From JAVBUZ01 sp031554725 (GTDB lineage Bacteria; Bacillota; Clostridia; Lachnospirales; Lachnospiraceae): a DNA stretch of 21,977 nucleotides. The notes under the pieces are model-generated. The model saw only the letters and a list, made by a program, of their open reading frames with translations, did no database searches and had not been told where the DNA came from. This document shows, in pieces, positions 14,915 through 21,977 of the stretch; position 1 is the stretch's first letter; each line of letters opens with the position of its first letter. The position numbers were made by a program, and so were the translations under genes. The stretch spans positions 1 through 21,977 of the forward strand of contig JAVBUZ010000122.1 of assembly GCA_031554725.1 (NCBI GenBank). The letters run 5' to 3'.

Positions 14915-14947
14915 AAAAGTCCTATCGGTTATACCAATAGGACTTTT
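14915..14947 (-). terminator. Terminator-like hairpin between dnaJ and prmA
   Basis: A 14-bp stem (14915-14928 with 14934-14947) has a 5-base loop. One position is a U-G wobble in minus-strand RNA but a C/A mismatch on the plus strand. The minus-strand tail is only TTTT, within the stem's end, so it may be leaky. It begins 10 bases after the dnaJ stop. Confidence 0.65.
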
Positions 14948-14956
14948 GATTAGCTC

Positions 14957-16123
14957 TTATTTCCAGAACTTCTTCTTTTTATCTTTTGGATCATTGTTAT
15001 TATCTTCTTTTGCTACCTTCTTAGAGGCACTTAAGGAATCACCGCTCTGCTCATCAAATTGCTTTAGTAAATCTTTTGCTTCTTGAGAAAGCTTATCTGG
15101 TATCTGTACAACCAAGGTAACATAATGATCGCCACGAACTTCTGCATTTCTAAGACTAGGAACGCCCTTGCCCTTTAATCTTACTCTAGTGTCAGTCTGA
15201 GTTCCTGCCTTTACATCATAAATAACTTTTCCATCTACCGTATCAATTACAATCTCACCGCCCAAGGCCGCAACTGCAAATGACATCGGAACAGTAGAAT
15301 AAATATTATAATCTTGGCGCTGGAATATTGGATGGCGACCAACAATCACTTCTACTAATACATCTCCTCTTGGTCCGCCGTTTTGTCCTGGTTCTCCCAA
15401 GCCTGGCATGCGCTTACACTGCCCATTATCAATACCAGCAGGTATCTCAACTGCATAGCGCTTTTTCATGGATACATATCCCGTTCCATGACAATCCGTA
15501 CATTTATCACGAATTACTTTACCTGTACCTTGGCAATCTGGACATGCCTGTACATTTCGAACAGTTCCAAAGAAGGATTGCTGGGTAAATACGACCTGAC
15601 CTTTACCACCACATTTTGCGCAAGTTTCTGGGGTCGTTCCTGGCTTTGCTCCATTTCCGCCACAAGTCTTACAGGATTCCTTTATAGATAAATCAATTTC
15701 TTTTTCACAGCCAAAAACAGCTTCTTCAAAAGTAATTCTTACACTTGTTCTTATATTGGCACCCTTCATCGGCCCATTACTTCTTGAGCTACCGCCAGCT
15801 CTTCTGCCACCAAAGAAGTCGCCAAAGATATCGCCGAAGATATCGCTAAAATCAGCACCGCTAAAGTCAAAGCCGCCTGCTCCCGCTCCACCTTCAAATG
15901 CCGCATGGCCGAACTGGTCATACTGACGTTTTTTTTCTGGGTCACTTAAAACGCCATATGCCTCTGAAGCTTCCTTGAATTTTTTCTCAGCTTCCGCATC
16001 ACCAGGATTCATATCTGGATGATACTTCTTCGCAAGCGCACGATATGCTTTTTTTAATGTAGCCTCATCCGCGTTTTTGTCTACGCCGAGCACTTCATAG
16101 TAATCTCTCTTTTGTTCTGCCAT
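14957..16123 (-). CDS. dnaJ: Chaperone DnaJ (Hsp40, type A)
   Basis: DnaJ delivers clients to DnaK and stimulates its ATPase. The 388-residue protein has all type A parts: J domain (1-70, HPD at 35-37), a Gly/Phe-rich linker (about 72-112), and four zinc-binding CxxCxGxG repeats (CKTCGGNG 151-158, CAKCGGKG 168-175, CPDCQGTG 194-201, CTDCHGTG 208-215). The substrate-binding beta domains follow, and the tail is lysine/aspartate-rich. It follows dnaK by 45 bases in the CIRCE-controlled operon. The ATG has GAGGA 7 bases upstream. Confidence 0.97.
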   Translation of the reverse strand: MAEQKRDYYEVLGVDKNADEATLKKAYRALAKKYHPDMNPGDAEAEKKFKEASEAYGVLSDPEKKRQYDQFGHAAFEGGAGAGGFDFSGADFSDIFGDIFGDFFGGRRAGGSSRSNGPMKGANIRTSVRITFEEAVFGCEKEIDLSIKESCKTCGGNGAKPGTTPETCAKCGGKGQVVFTQQSFFGTVRNVQACPDCQGTGKVIRDKCTDCHGTGYVSMKKRYAVEIPAGIDNGQCKRMPGLGEPGQNGGPRGDVLVEVIVGRHPIFQRQDYNIYSTVPMSFAVAALGGEIVIDTVDGKVIYDVKAGTQTDTRVRLKGKGVPSLRNAEVRGDHYVTLVVQIPDKLSQEAKDLLKQFDEQSGDSLSASKKVAKEDNNNDPKDKKKKFWK

Positions 16124-16168
16124 AACGCATTCCTCATTTCCATTAAAACTTTAATGATAATAATATAA

Positions 16169-18028
16169 TTACACCTCACGGAAATCTCCGTCAATAATAT
16201 CATCATTTGTTGCATCCTGTGCCTGATCCCCTGCGTTCATGTCAGGACCTGCGCCCTGTGCACCCTGCATAGATTCGTACATCTTTGTGAATACGCCTTG
16301 TGCGCTGTTAGTAAGTTTTTCTTTTGCAACCTTAAGTTCATCCAAATCGTTGTCTGACATTTCCTGGTCTTTGGTTCTTTCTAAGATAGCTTTTACTGCA
16401 TCAACATCTGCTTGAACAGCCGCTTTTTCATCAGCACTTACTTTATCACCTACATCGTTTAAAGCCTTTTCGGTCTGGAATACGAAGGAATCTGCATCAT
16501 TTCTTGTTTCAACAGCTTCTTTACGTTTCTTATCCTGTGCTTCAAATTCCGCTGCTTCTTTTACTGCCTTTTCAATATCACTATCAGACATGTTTGATCC
16601 TGCTGTAATAGTGATGTGCTGTTCTTTTCCTGTTCCTAACTCTTTAGCAGAAACATTAACGATACCGTTAGCATCAATGTCAAAAGTAACTTCAATCTGT
16701 GGAACTCCACGTGGAGCTACTGGAATACCATCTAATCTAAATTGTCCAAGAGACTTGTTGTCTTTTGCGAACTGTCTTTCACCTTGAACAACATTGATAT
16801 CTACCGCCGTCTGGTTGTCAGAGTAAGTAGAGAATACCTGGCTCTTCTTTGTAGGAATTGTTGTATTTCTTTCGATTAATCTTGTCGCAATACCACCTGC
16901 TGTTTCAATCGATAAAGATAGTGGTGTTACGTCAAGCAGAAGGATTTCGCCTGCACCAGCATCACCTGCTAATTTACCGCCTTGAATAGAAGCACCTAGT
17001 GCTACACATTCATCAGGGTTTAATGCTTTTGAAGGTTCCTGGCCAGTTAATTGTTTTACCTTATCCTGTACCGCTGGAACACGTGTAGAACCACCTACCA
17101 AAAGAACTTTTCCAAGTTCGCTTGGTGAAATACCTGCATCTTTTAATGCGTTTTGAACAGGACCTGCTGTTCTCTCTACTAAGTCGTGTGTTAATTCATC
17201 AAATTTTGCTCTTGTTAGAGTCATATCAAAGTGAAGAGGTCCACTAGCATTCATGCTGATGAAAGGAAGATTGATATTCGTTGTTGTAGCAGAAGATAAT
17301 TCTTTTTTCGCTTTTTCTGCTGCTTCTTTCAATCTCTGAAGTGCCATTTTATCATTTGCTAAATCTACGCCTTCTTTTGCTTTGAAATCAGCGATCATCC
17401 AATCTGTGATTTTCTGATCGAAATCATCTCCACCAAGTTTGTTATCACCATTGGTTGCTAAAACTTCGATAACGCCTTCACCGATTTCGATGATAGAAAC
17501 GTCGAAAGTACCGCCACCTAAGTCGTATACCATAATTTTTTGTTCTTTTTCATTATCAAGACCATATGCAAGAGCGGCTGCTGTTGGCTCGTTAATGATA
17601 CGTTTTACATCAAGACCTGCAATCTTACCTGCATCTTTTGTTGCCTGACGCTGAGCATCATTGAAGTAAGCAGGAACAGTAATAACAGCTTCTGTTACCT
17701 TCTCACCTAAGTAATTTTCAGCATCTGCTTTTAATTTTTGTAAAATCATTGCTGAAATCTGCTGTGGTGAATATTTTTTACCGTCAATATTGCGGCCATT
17801 ATCTGTACCCATATCTCTTTTAATTGAAGAAATGGTGTTATCTGCATTTGTAACTGCCTGACGTTTTGCTGGTTCACCAACTAGTCTTTCTCCGTTTTTT
17901 GTAAAAGCAACAACGGATGGTGTTGTTCTTGCTCCTTCTGTGTTTGCGATAACCGTTGGCTTTCCACCTTCCATTACTGCTACACAGCTGTTTGTTGTTC
18001 CTAGGTCAATACCTATAATTTTTCCCAT
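16169..18028 (-). CDS. dnaK: Chaperone DnaK (Hsp70)
   Basis: DnaK is the ATP-driven Hsp70 that binds unfolded segments with DnaJ and GrpE. The 619 residues fit Firmicute DnaK, which is shorter than E. coli's 638. Visible signatures are IGIDLGTTNSCVAV at the N-terminus, INEPTAAALAYGL, VYDLGGGTFDVSI, VLLVGGSTRVPAVQ and the linker LLLDVTPLSLSIETAGG leading into the substrate domain. A helical lid and acidic C-terminus follow. The start has AGGAGG 8 bases upstream, a strong site. It follows grpE by 49 bases. Confidence 0.98.
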   Translation of the reverse strand: MGKIIGIDLGTTNSCVAVMEGGKPTVIANTEGARTTPSVVAFTKNGERLVGEPAKRQAVTNADNTISSIKRDMGTDNGRNIDGKKYSPQQISAMILQKLKADAENYLGEKVTEAVITVPAYFNDAQRQATKDAGKIAGLDVKRIINEPTAAALAYGLDNEKEQKIMVYDLGGGTFDVSIIEIGEGVIEVLATNGDNKLGGDDFDQKITDWMIADFKAKEGVDLANDKMALQRLKEAAEKAKKELSSATTTNINLPFISMNASGPLHFDMTLTRAKFDELTHDLVERTAGPVQNALKDAGISPSELGKVLLVGGSTRVPAVQDKVKQLTGQEPSKALNPDECVALGASIQGGKLAGDAGAGEILLLDVTPLSLSIETAGGIATRLIERNTTIPTKKSQVFSTYSDNQTAVDINVVQGERQFAKDNKSLGQFRLDGIPVAPRGVPQIEVTFDIDANGIVNVSAKELGTGKEQHITITAGSNMSDSDIEKAVKEAAEFEAQDKKRKEAVETRNDADSFVFQTEKALNDVGDKVSADEKAAVQADVDAVKAILERTKDQEMSDNDLDELKVAKEKLTNSAQGVFTKMYESMQGAQGAGPDMNAGDQAQDATNDDIIDGDFREV

Positions 18029-18077
18029 GATTGGTTCCTCCTATAAAATAGATTAATTTGCTTGCTACGTTATTATG

Positions 18078-18464
18078 TTATTTTGCAACTACTACCATGC
18101 TATGTCTTATAATAGTATCGCGGTAGGTGTATCCTTTTAAAAGTTCCTGAGTGATAGTTCCTGATTCTACATCATCACTATCTGCCTGCATAACTGCGTT
18201 ATGGAAATCCGGATCAAATTGCACTCCTACTGCCTCAATCGGCTTTACTCCAATGCTCTCAAGTTCTGTCATGAGCTGTTTGTAAATCATATTCATGCCT
18301 TCTACAAAAGGGGTTTCCTTTTCTTCTTCCGGTGTAGTGCTTAAGCCTCTTTCAAAATTATCAACAACTGGTAATATTTTTTCCAAAACGCTTTTTGCAC
18401 CCGTTTCAAACATTGCTGACTTTTCTTTTTCTGTACGCTTACGGAAGTTTTCAAATTCTGCCAT
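18078..18464 (-). CDS. grpE: Nucleotide exchange factor GrpE, N-terminally shortened frame
   Basis: GrpE releases ADP from DnaK. The uninterrupted ATG-initiated frame gives 128 residues, starting MAEFENFRKRTEKEK. It contains the second half of the long dimerisation helix, the four-helix region (EKILPVVDNFERGL) and the C-terminal beta head that contacts DnaK (FDPDFHNAVMQ, then GTITQELLKGYTYRDTIIRHSMVVV). Normal GrpE is 170-210 residues. The same frame stays open upstream to 18668 but is cut by a TAA at 18669-18671, and no ATG, GTG, TTG or CTG lies in frame between. ATG 18464 has no recognisable ribosome site, so it may not be a natural start. Either grpE is damaged, the sequence has an error, or a shortened protein is made. 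Operon position between hrcA and dnaK makes the identity certain. Confidence 0.85.
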   Translation of the reverse strand: MAEFENFRKRTEKEKSAMFETGAKSVLEKILPVVDNFERGLSTTPEEEKETPFVEGMNMIYKQLMTELESIGVKPIEAVGVQFDPDFHNAVMQADSDDVESGTITQELLKGYTYRDTIIRHSMVVVAK

Positions 18465-18716
18465 CTGACGCTTTACTCTATCTTCTAACTCTTCGATTTT
18501 TTCTTTTTGAGCATCTTCTTTCTTATCTTTTTTCTTGCTCTTTCCAAAGCCTTTTTTTTCTTCTTTATCGCAATCTCCAGCGCCCTCGTTGCAACAATCT
18601 TGTTCCGTATCGCAACCGCATTCATTTGCACCTTCGCCCTGGCAACATTCTTCGCCTTGACAGCAACCTTATGTTTCTTCTACAAAATCTTTTTCATTAT
18701 CTACCACGTTCAACAT
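18465..18716 (-). pseudogene. grpE: Severed 5' part of grpE, with in-frame TAA and Cys-rich stretch
   Basis: From ATG 18716 (AGGAAAGG directly upstream, 29 bases after the hrcA stop) the frame reads MLNVVDNEKDFVEET and then hits TAA at 18669-18671. The same frame continues without further stops into the grpE body. After the stop come nine cysteines in about 35 acidic residues (ECC, ECGC, DCC, GDC patterns), then a lysine-rich stretch and EELEDRVKRQ, the first part of the GrpE coiled coil. That the frame stays open on both sides and joins recognisable GrpE sequence argues that the full gene once ran from 18716. One base change in the TAA would restore about 213 residues. Confidence 0.7.
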
Positions 18717-18745
18717 CCTTTCCTGCTTTTGCAAGCAGATTTCTT

Positions 18746-19774
18746 TTATTTTTTCTTATACATTTCATCTAACTGATGCATAATGGTTTTTAATGTACCT
18801 ATTACTTTGTCATAGTCCATTCGCTTTGGTCCAATAATACCAATGGTACCTTTCATTCCTTCATCAAGCTCATAGGTTGCTGTAACTACGCTACAGTCCT
18901 TCATACTCTGGATAGGCGATTCATCTCCGATATAAACCTGTATTCCATTACTATTTTCATCTGCCAGCGTTTCTTGCACAAGTGCACCAAGCATCTGCTT
19001 TTCTTCGAATGTAGTAATGAGTTCACTAGCTTTTTGTTGATCCGCCAGTTCAGGATATTTGAAAATGTTATTCGTTCCGCTGGTATAAATTTCCAGGTCT
19101 TCATCTTCCGTAATTGCACCTGCAACAGCATCAAGCACTTCACCAACAATATCACTGTGAGCACCTGCCTGATGTTTTAAAGCTGCAACCATTCCCAAAT
19201 TTATTTCTTCTACGGAAAGACCATTTAAATGTGTATTTAGCAAAATGTTTAATTTCAGCATTGTTTCATCGTCTAACTCTTGCTCAACAGAAAGAATATG
19301 ATTTTTTATAACATTTCCTTCTATTACGATGACTGCTAATATTTGATTTTCGTCCACTCTAGATAATTGGATGAATTTCAATTTGCTGTGATGATACTGG
19401 GGTGCGGATATCATCGTCGCATAGTTGGTATTTTGTGCTAACACCTTCACTACTTGTTTAAGGAGATGCCCCATTTTATCTTCTCTTTCTAAAAGAAGAC
19501 CTTTCATTTCCTCAATTTCTTTATCCTTTTCCTCTAACATGGTATCTACGTATAAACGATATCCTTTGTCAGAAGGAATACGACCAGCTGAGGTATGCGG
19601 TTGCACAATATATCCCAATTCCTCTAAGTCTGCCATCTCATTACGAATTGTTGCTGAGCTCAAATTCAAATCCGTATATCTAGAAATGGTTCGACTTCCT
19701 ACTGGTTCACCAGTCTCCAAATAGTTCCGAATAATGGCTTGCAATATTTTCTTTTTTCTTTCATCTAATTGCAT
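18746..19774 (-). CDS. hrcA: Heat-inducible transcription repressor HrcA
   Basis: HrcA binds CIRCE and represses the class I heat-shock operon; its folding depends on GroEL, which links repression to chaperone load. The 342-residue protein starts MQLDERKKKILQAIIRNYLE. A winged helix-turn-helix follows (GSRTISRYTDLNLSSATIRN, then MADLEELGYIVQPHTSAGRIP), and then the GAF-like and dimerisation region. Length is typical. ATG 19774 has AAAGGAGG about 6 bases upstream. It is the first gene of its own CIRCE-controlled operon, so it is autoregulated. Confidence 0.96.
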   Translation of the reverse strand: MQLDERKKKILQAIIRNYLETGEPVGSRTISRYTDLNLSSATIRNEMADLEELGYIVQPHTSAGRIPSDKGYRLYVDTMLEEKDKEIEEMKGLLLEREDKMGHLLKQVVKVLAQNTNYATMISAPQYHHSKLKFIQLSRVDENQILAVIVIEGNVIKNHILSVEQELDDETMLKLNILLNTHLNGLSVEEINLGMVAALKHQAGAHSDIVGEVLDAVAGAITEDEDLEIYTSGTNNIFKYPELADQQKASELITTFEEKQMLGALVQETLADENSNGIQVYIGDESPIQSMKDCSVVTATYELDEGMKGTIGIIGPKRMDYDKVIGTLKTIMHQLDEMYKKK

Positions 19775-19807
19775 CCCATCCCTCCTTTATAACTATTTCT
19801 GGTTTTA

Positions 19808-19834
19808 TTAGCACTCATTTGAGTTGAGTGCTAA
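19808..19834 (-). promoter_or_regulatory. CIRCE operator (HrcA binding site)
   Basis: TTAGCACTC, a 9-base spacer and GAGTGCTAA match the CIRCE consensus at all 18 conserved positions. It lies just downstream of the expected transcription start of hrcA and 33 bases before its ATG. Confidence 0.98.
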
Positions 19835-19848
19835 TATCGTCTTACCAT

Positions 19849-19877
19849 AAGATATCACCACACCTATACAAAGTCAA
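19849..19877 (-). promoter_or_regulatory. Sigma-A-type promoter of hrcA-grpE-dnaK-dnaJ
   Basis: On the minus strand TTGACT (19872-19877) and TATCTT (19849-19854) are 17 bases apart. The start near 19842 places CIRCE at the beginning of the transcript, where HrcA would block initiation. Confidence 0.75.
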
Positions 19878-19939
19878 CTAATTTTCCAGAAAAAAAATAT
19901 AAAAAATTTCTTAACAAAAAAATGGACTGGCGCACCATA

Positions 19940-21550
19940 TTACTCCTCACTCAATTTTACCACCACGGCATCCCCGCACCATTTTATGCTACCTGTTTTT
20001 GGATAAGTATTCATATATTTTCCTAGTACCGTGGCCTCCTGCACCTGTTGACTAGTCGGTATTTCATATTTGGCACCTAGGGAACGCAAAAAGCCAACAA
20101 TCCTTCCCGTACTCCAAAACCAGAAGGGCTCTACATCCGAGTCCCAAGCAAAAAAGGATCGTCCCATGACATCCCCCACCTTACAAGAAGCATTTAACGT
20201 CGCTTCCCTTTTTCCAAGAAATACAATGACCCCATCATAGTCATAGCTTCCTGTAAACTTTGCTACATCCGCTCGTATCATACACGCAAACTGTATATCC
20301 TCTTCATAACGTACTGCTTCTGCATAATATAACCGCGTCGTGTTATCTGTTTCCCCCCATATCGTGCCTAAAGAGACAATTACCAAATAGGTACTAAAAA
20401 TTTTTGCCCATTTGTTTGAAAGCTTTCCTTTCTCATTCATTTCCATAATTAATGAGCCCGTCATATACGCCATAAATCCCATGACAAAGGGAAGAACAAT
20501 TTGTCCTCTTATAACTGGACGCATTCCCATAACTATCGTCAAATAGAAAGGACTCATATATAATGCTATCAGCAAAAATAGTTGCCAGATTTTCACTGTC
20601 ATTTTCTTTGCAATAGCAACTTTTCTTAGTGATAACAGCAAGAGACCTAGGGCAAGCCAAAAGAACATTCTCGTATAAAACACACCGCCACCACATACCG
20701 TATCCCGTACATGTGACAAAATTTCCCGTATTCCCTGCCATATTCCCTCTTCCACCCAAAGTACCTGTGAAGATACATAAGTAGATGTCTCAAAAAATTG
20801 CTTTGTAACTATCATATTAGAAAAAAAGCCAATAAAAAAAGCTATTGCCATACGCGTAACATAAACAAACTCTTTTTTAACGTTGATATCCTGTCCGCAT
20901 CCTAACACGCGCAAATTGGATAATGCTACCACGCCAAATAGGAAAAGTGGAATCATCGCTTGATATGTTGAAAAGGGAATAAACATAAAAAGAACCGAAA
21001 TAAATAGCCAGATTAGCTTAGCACGCCTTGCCCAAAGATGAGATGCCAATAAGCAAAGTACAATTAGTAGAAATGAAAAAGTTACCTCTGCACTTTGCAG
21101 GGTAAAATACAGTTGTTCCGTTAGAATGGGATGCCCAATTACTATCATGCAAAAAGCAAGGCTTATCCAGCGACTAGCCTTCTGCTTTATGGCATAGCCT
21201 CTTTGCTTTTTTACATATTCAAAAAGAAAGGTGAAGCAAAAACAAGAAATGACCAAAAAGGCTAACGTTAAAATACCCGCAAAGTATAGATTACACTGTA
21301 ATGTGCCAAGAACCTTCTTTAGTATTACTAGCCCTTGTCTTCCTATACCAAGCCAACTATCATAAATGCCTTTTTGGTCATATATAATTTTTTCCGTATC
21401 AATCCCTGTCGTTATATGGAAAATTTTATGTCCATGTACCAGGCAAGTAAACGCTGCCAAAGTCGCTAAAACATACCTATTTTTCCATGCATAAGATATA
21501 AACCCTTGAATGATTCCTCTTACTTGCGCTTTCATTTCATGCCACTTCAT
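19940..21550 (-). CDS. GtrII-type polytopic membrane glycosyltransferase
   Basis: The 536-residue protein is very hydrophobic, with roughly ten or more membrane helices and a soluble C-terminal part of about 100 residues. The first extracytoplasmic loop, TTGIDTEKIIYDQKGIYDSW and then LGIGRQGLVILKK, resembles the glucosyl transferase GtrII family (PF14264), whose members add sugars from lipid-linked donors to surface glycans outside the membrane. The sugar and acceptor are unknown. I chose ATG 21550 because GGAGG lies 5 bases before it; a TTG at 21565 would place that site inside the gene. A DUF2142-like membrane protein gene precedes it by 51 bases, suggesting a surface-polysaccharide or teichoic-acid decoration locus beyond the window. 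No strong terminator separates it from the hrcA promoter. Confidence 0.72.
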   Translation of the reverse strand: MKWHEMKAQVRGIIQGFISYAWKNRYVLATLAAFTCLVHGHKIFHITTGIDTEKIIYDQKGIYDSWLGIGRQGLVILKKVLGTLQCNLYFAGILTLAFLVISCFCFTFLFEYVKKQRGYAIKQKASRWISLAFCMIVIGHPILTEQLYFTLQSAEVTFSFLLIVLCLLASHLWARRAKLIWLFISVLFMFIPFSTYQAMIPLFLFGVVALSNLRVLGCGQDINVKKEFVYVTRMAIAFFIGFFSNMIVTKQFFETSTYVSSQVLWVEEGIWQGIREILSHVRDTVCGGGVFYTRMFFWLALGLLLLSLRKVAIAKKMTVKIWQLFLLIALYMSPFYLTIVMGMRPVIRGQIVLPFVMGFMAYMTGSLIMEMNEKGKLSNKWAKIFSTYLVIVSLGTIWGETDNTTRLYYAEAVRYEEDIQFACMIRADVAKFTGSYDYDGVIVFLGKREATLNASCKVGDVMGRSFFAWDSDVEPFWFWSTGRIVGFLRSLGAKYEIPTSQQVQEATVLGKYMNTYPKTGSIKWCGDAVVVKLSEE

Positions 21551-21601
21551 TTTTGCCTCCAGCAATCACCTATTTCCCTTGGCTAAAAGTCACATGTCTT
21601 T

Positions 21602-21976
21602 TCACAATAGAGTCGCTGTTTTAAAATAAGTATGAAGTGCATATACAAAAAACATAATTAAAAGAATTGCAACAATAATAACATGCATCACTATAACTGC
21701 TATCTGCACAACTTTTTTAGGCACCCACCTTATTTTCAAAACCCGCTCAATACCTATCGTTACATAATACATAAGTGGAATCAGCATTGGGAGCAGATAC
21801 CTTCCTTGATTTTGAAAATCCATCGTGTAAGAATATCTGATAGTTAATATTATGGGCATAATGGCACAAAATATCATATTAATGTAAAAAAATATTCTTT
21901 TAAAGCTCATTTGTTCCTTGTATTTCTTTAAATAATAAGGAAGCGTTAAAATACAGCCTCCTATTCCACAGTAGAA
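21602..21976 (-). CDS. C-terminal part of a DUF2142-like polytopic membrane protein (runs off window)
   Basis: An ATG at 21910 opens a 102-residue frame, but the same frame stays open upstream to the window edge. This is therefore the end of a larger gene, with 124 codons visible. The protein shows about three membrane helices and the segment MDFQNQGRYLLPMLIPLMYY. QGRYLLP in an extracytoplasmic loop before a membrane helix is typical of DUF2142 and related GT-C-like membrane proteins of cell-surface polysaccharide loci. Function is unknown. Its partner downstream is the GtrII-type transferase. The full gene would be needed to distinguish DUF2142 from an ArnT-like glycosyltransferase. Confidence 0.6.
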   Translation of the reverse strand, partial: FYCGIGGCILTLPYYLKKYKEQMSFKRIFFYINMIFCAIMPIILTIRYSYTMDFQNQGRYLLPMLIPLMYYVTIGIERVLKIRWVPKKVVQIAVIVMHVIIVAILLIMFFVYALHTYFKTATLL

Positions 21977-21977
21977 A

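Noticed and set aside
19913..19938. Intrinsic terminator after the GtrII-type gene.
   Set aside because: A run of T follows on the minus strand, but the best stem is only ATGG/CCAT, or an overlapping TGG/CCA, too weak to call.
1..21977. CRISPR arrays, insertion sequences, prophage or attachment sites.
   Set aside because: No regularly spaced direct repeats, transposase or integrase-like frames or terminal repeats were seen on either strand.

Overview
The window is AT-rich, low-GC chromosomal DNA of a Clostridia-type Firmicute, most likely Lachnospiraceae. This is inferred from the gene families: type III glutamine synthetase, HrcA/CIRCE-controlled dnaK operon, IreB, DUF1292, RNase J, rhodanese-less ThiI and an acyl-ACP thioesterase. 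The same conserved blocks occur in Bacillus (yrzL-yrrK-yrzB-yrrL-yrrM-yrrN; hrcA-grpE-dnaK-dnaJ-prmA-rsmE). Every gene except one (10210-10440) is on the minus strand, so transcription runs from high to low coordinates. I see no transposase, phage gene or CRISPR array. The content is essentially core chromosome.

Right to left (transcription order). 21976-19940: the 3' end of a DUF2142-like polytopic membrane protein and a GtrII-type membrane glycosyltransferase, probably the tail of a surface-polysaccharide locus. 19877-13134: a sigma-A-type promoter and a perfect CIRCE operator drive hrcA-grpE-dnaK-dnaJ, followed by a hairpin terminator, prmA and rsmE. grpE carries an in-frame TAA near its 5' end, so only a shortened product looks directly translatable. 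13040-10658: nifS (cysteine desulfurase) and thiI (4-thiouridine synthase), a sulfur-relay pair. 10657-10481: a 175-bp gene-free cluster of small hairpins. 10440-10210: the lone plus-strand gene, a small HPr-like protein that keeps the regulatory-serine motif but lacks the catalytic histidine; it has its own promoter and terminator. 10109-8757: mtaB, for tRNA ms2t6A37.

8717-2837: a tightly packed operon with its own promoter: ireB, ruvX, a DUF1292 gene, fur, rnj (RNase J), ylbF-like, a truncated MltG-like membrane protein, trmR and a U32 protein (trhP-like). Several genes overlap or start at GTG/TTG, suggesting translational coupling. TrmR and the U32 protein plausibly act in sequence on tRNA wobble uridine (ho5U, then mo5U). 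2806-363: a separate promoter, a long leader with a terminator/antiterminator-like pair, and glnN (type III glutamine synthetase) with a strong terminator. 307-152: tRNA-Gln(CTG) with its own promoter and terminator. 111-1: the 5' end of an acyl-ACP thioesterase gene that runs off the window.

I found no clear undescribed multi-gene system. The observations most worth checking are the interrupted, cysteine-rich grpE, the histidine-less HPr-like protein, the glnN leader and the hairpin cluster after thiI.
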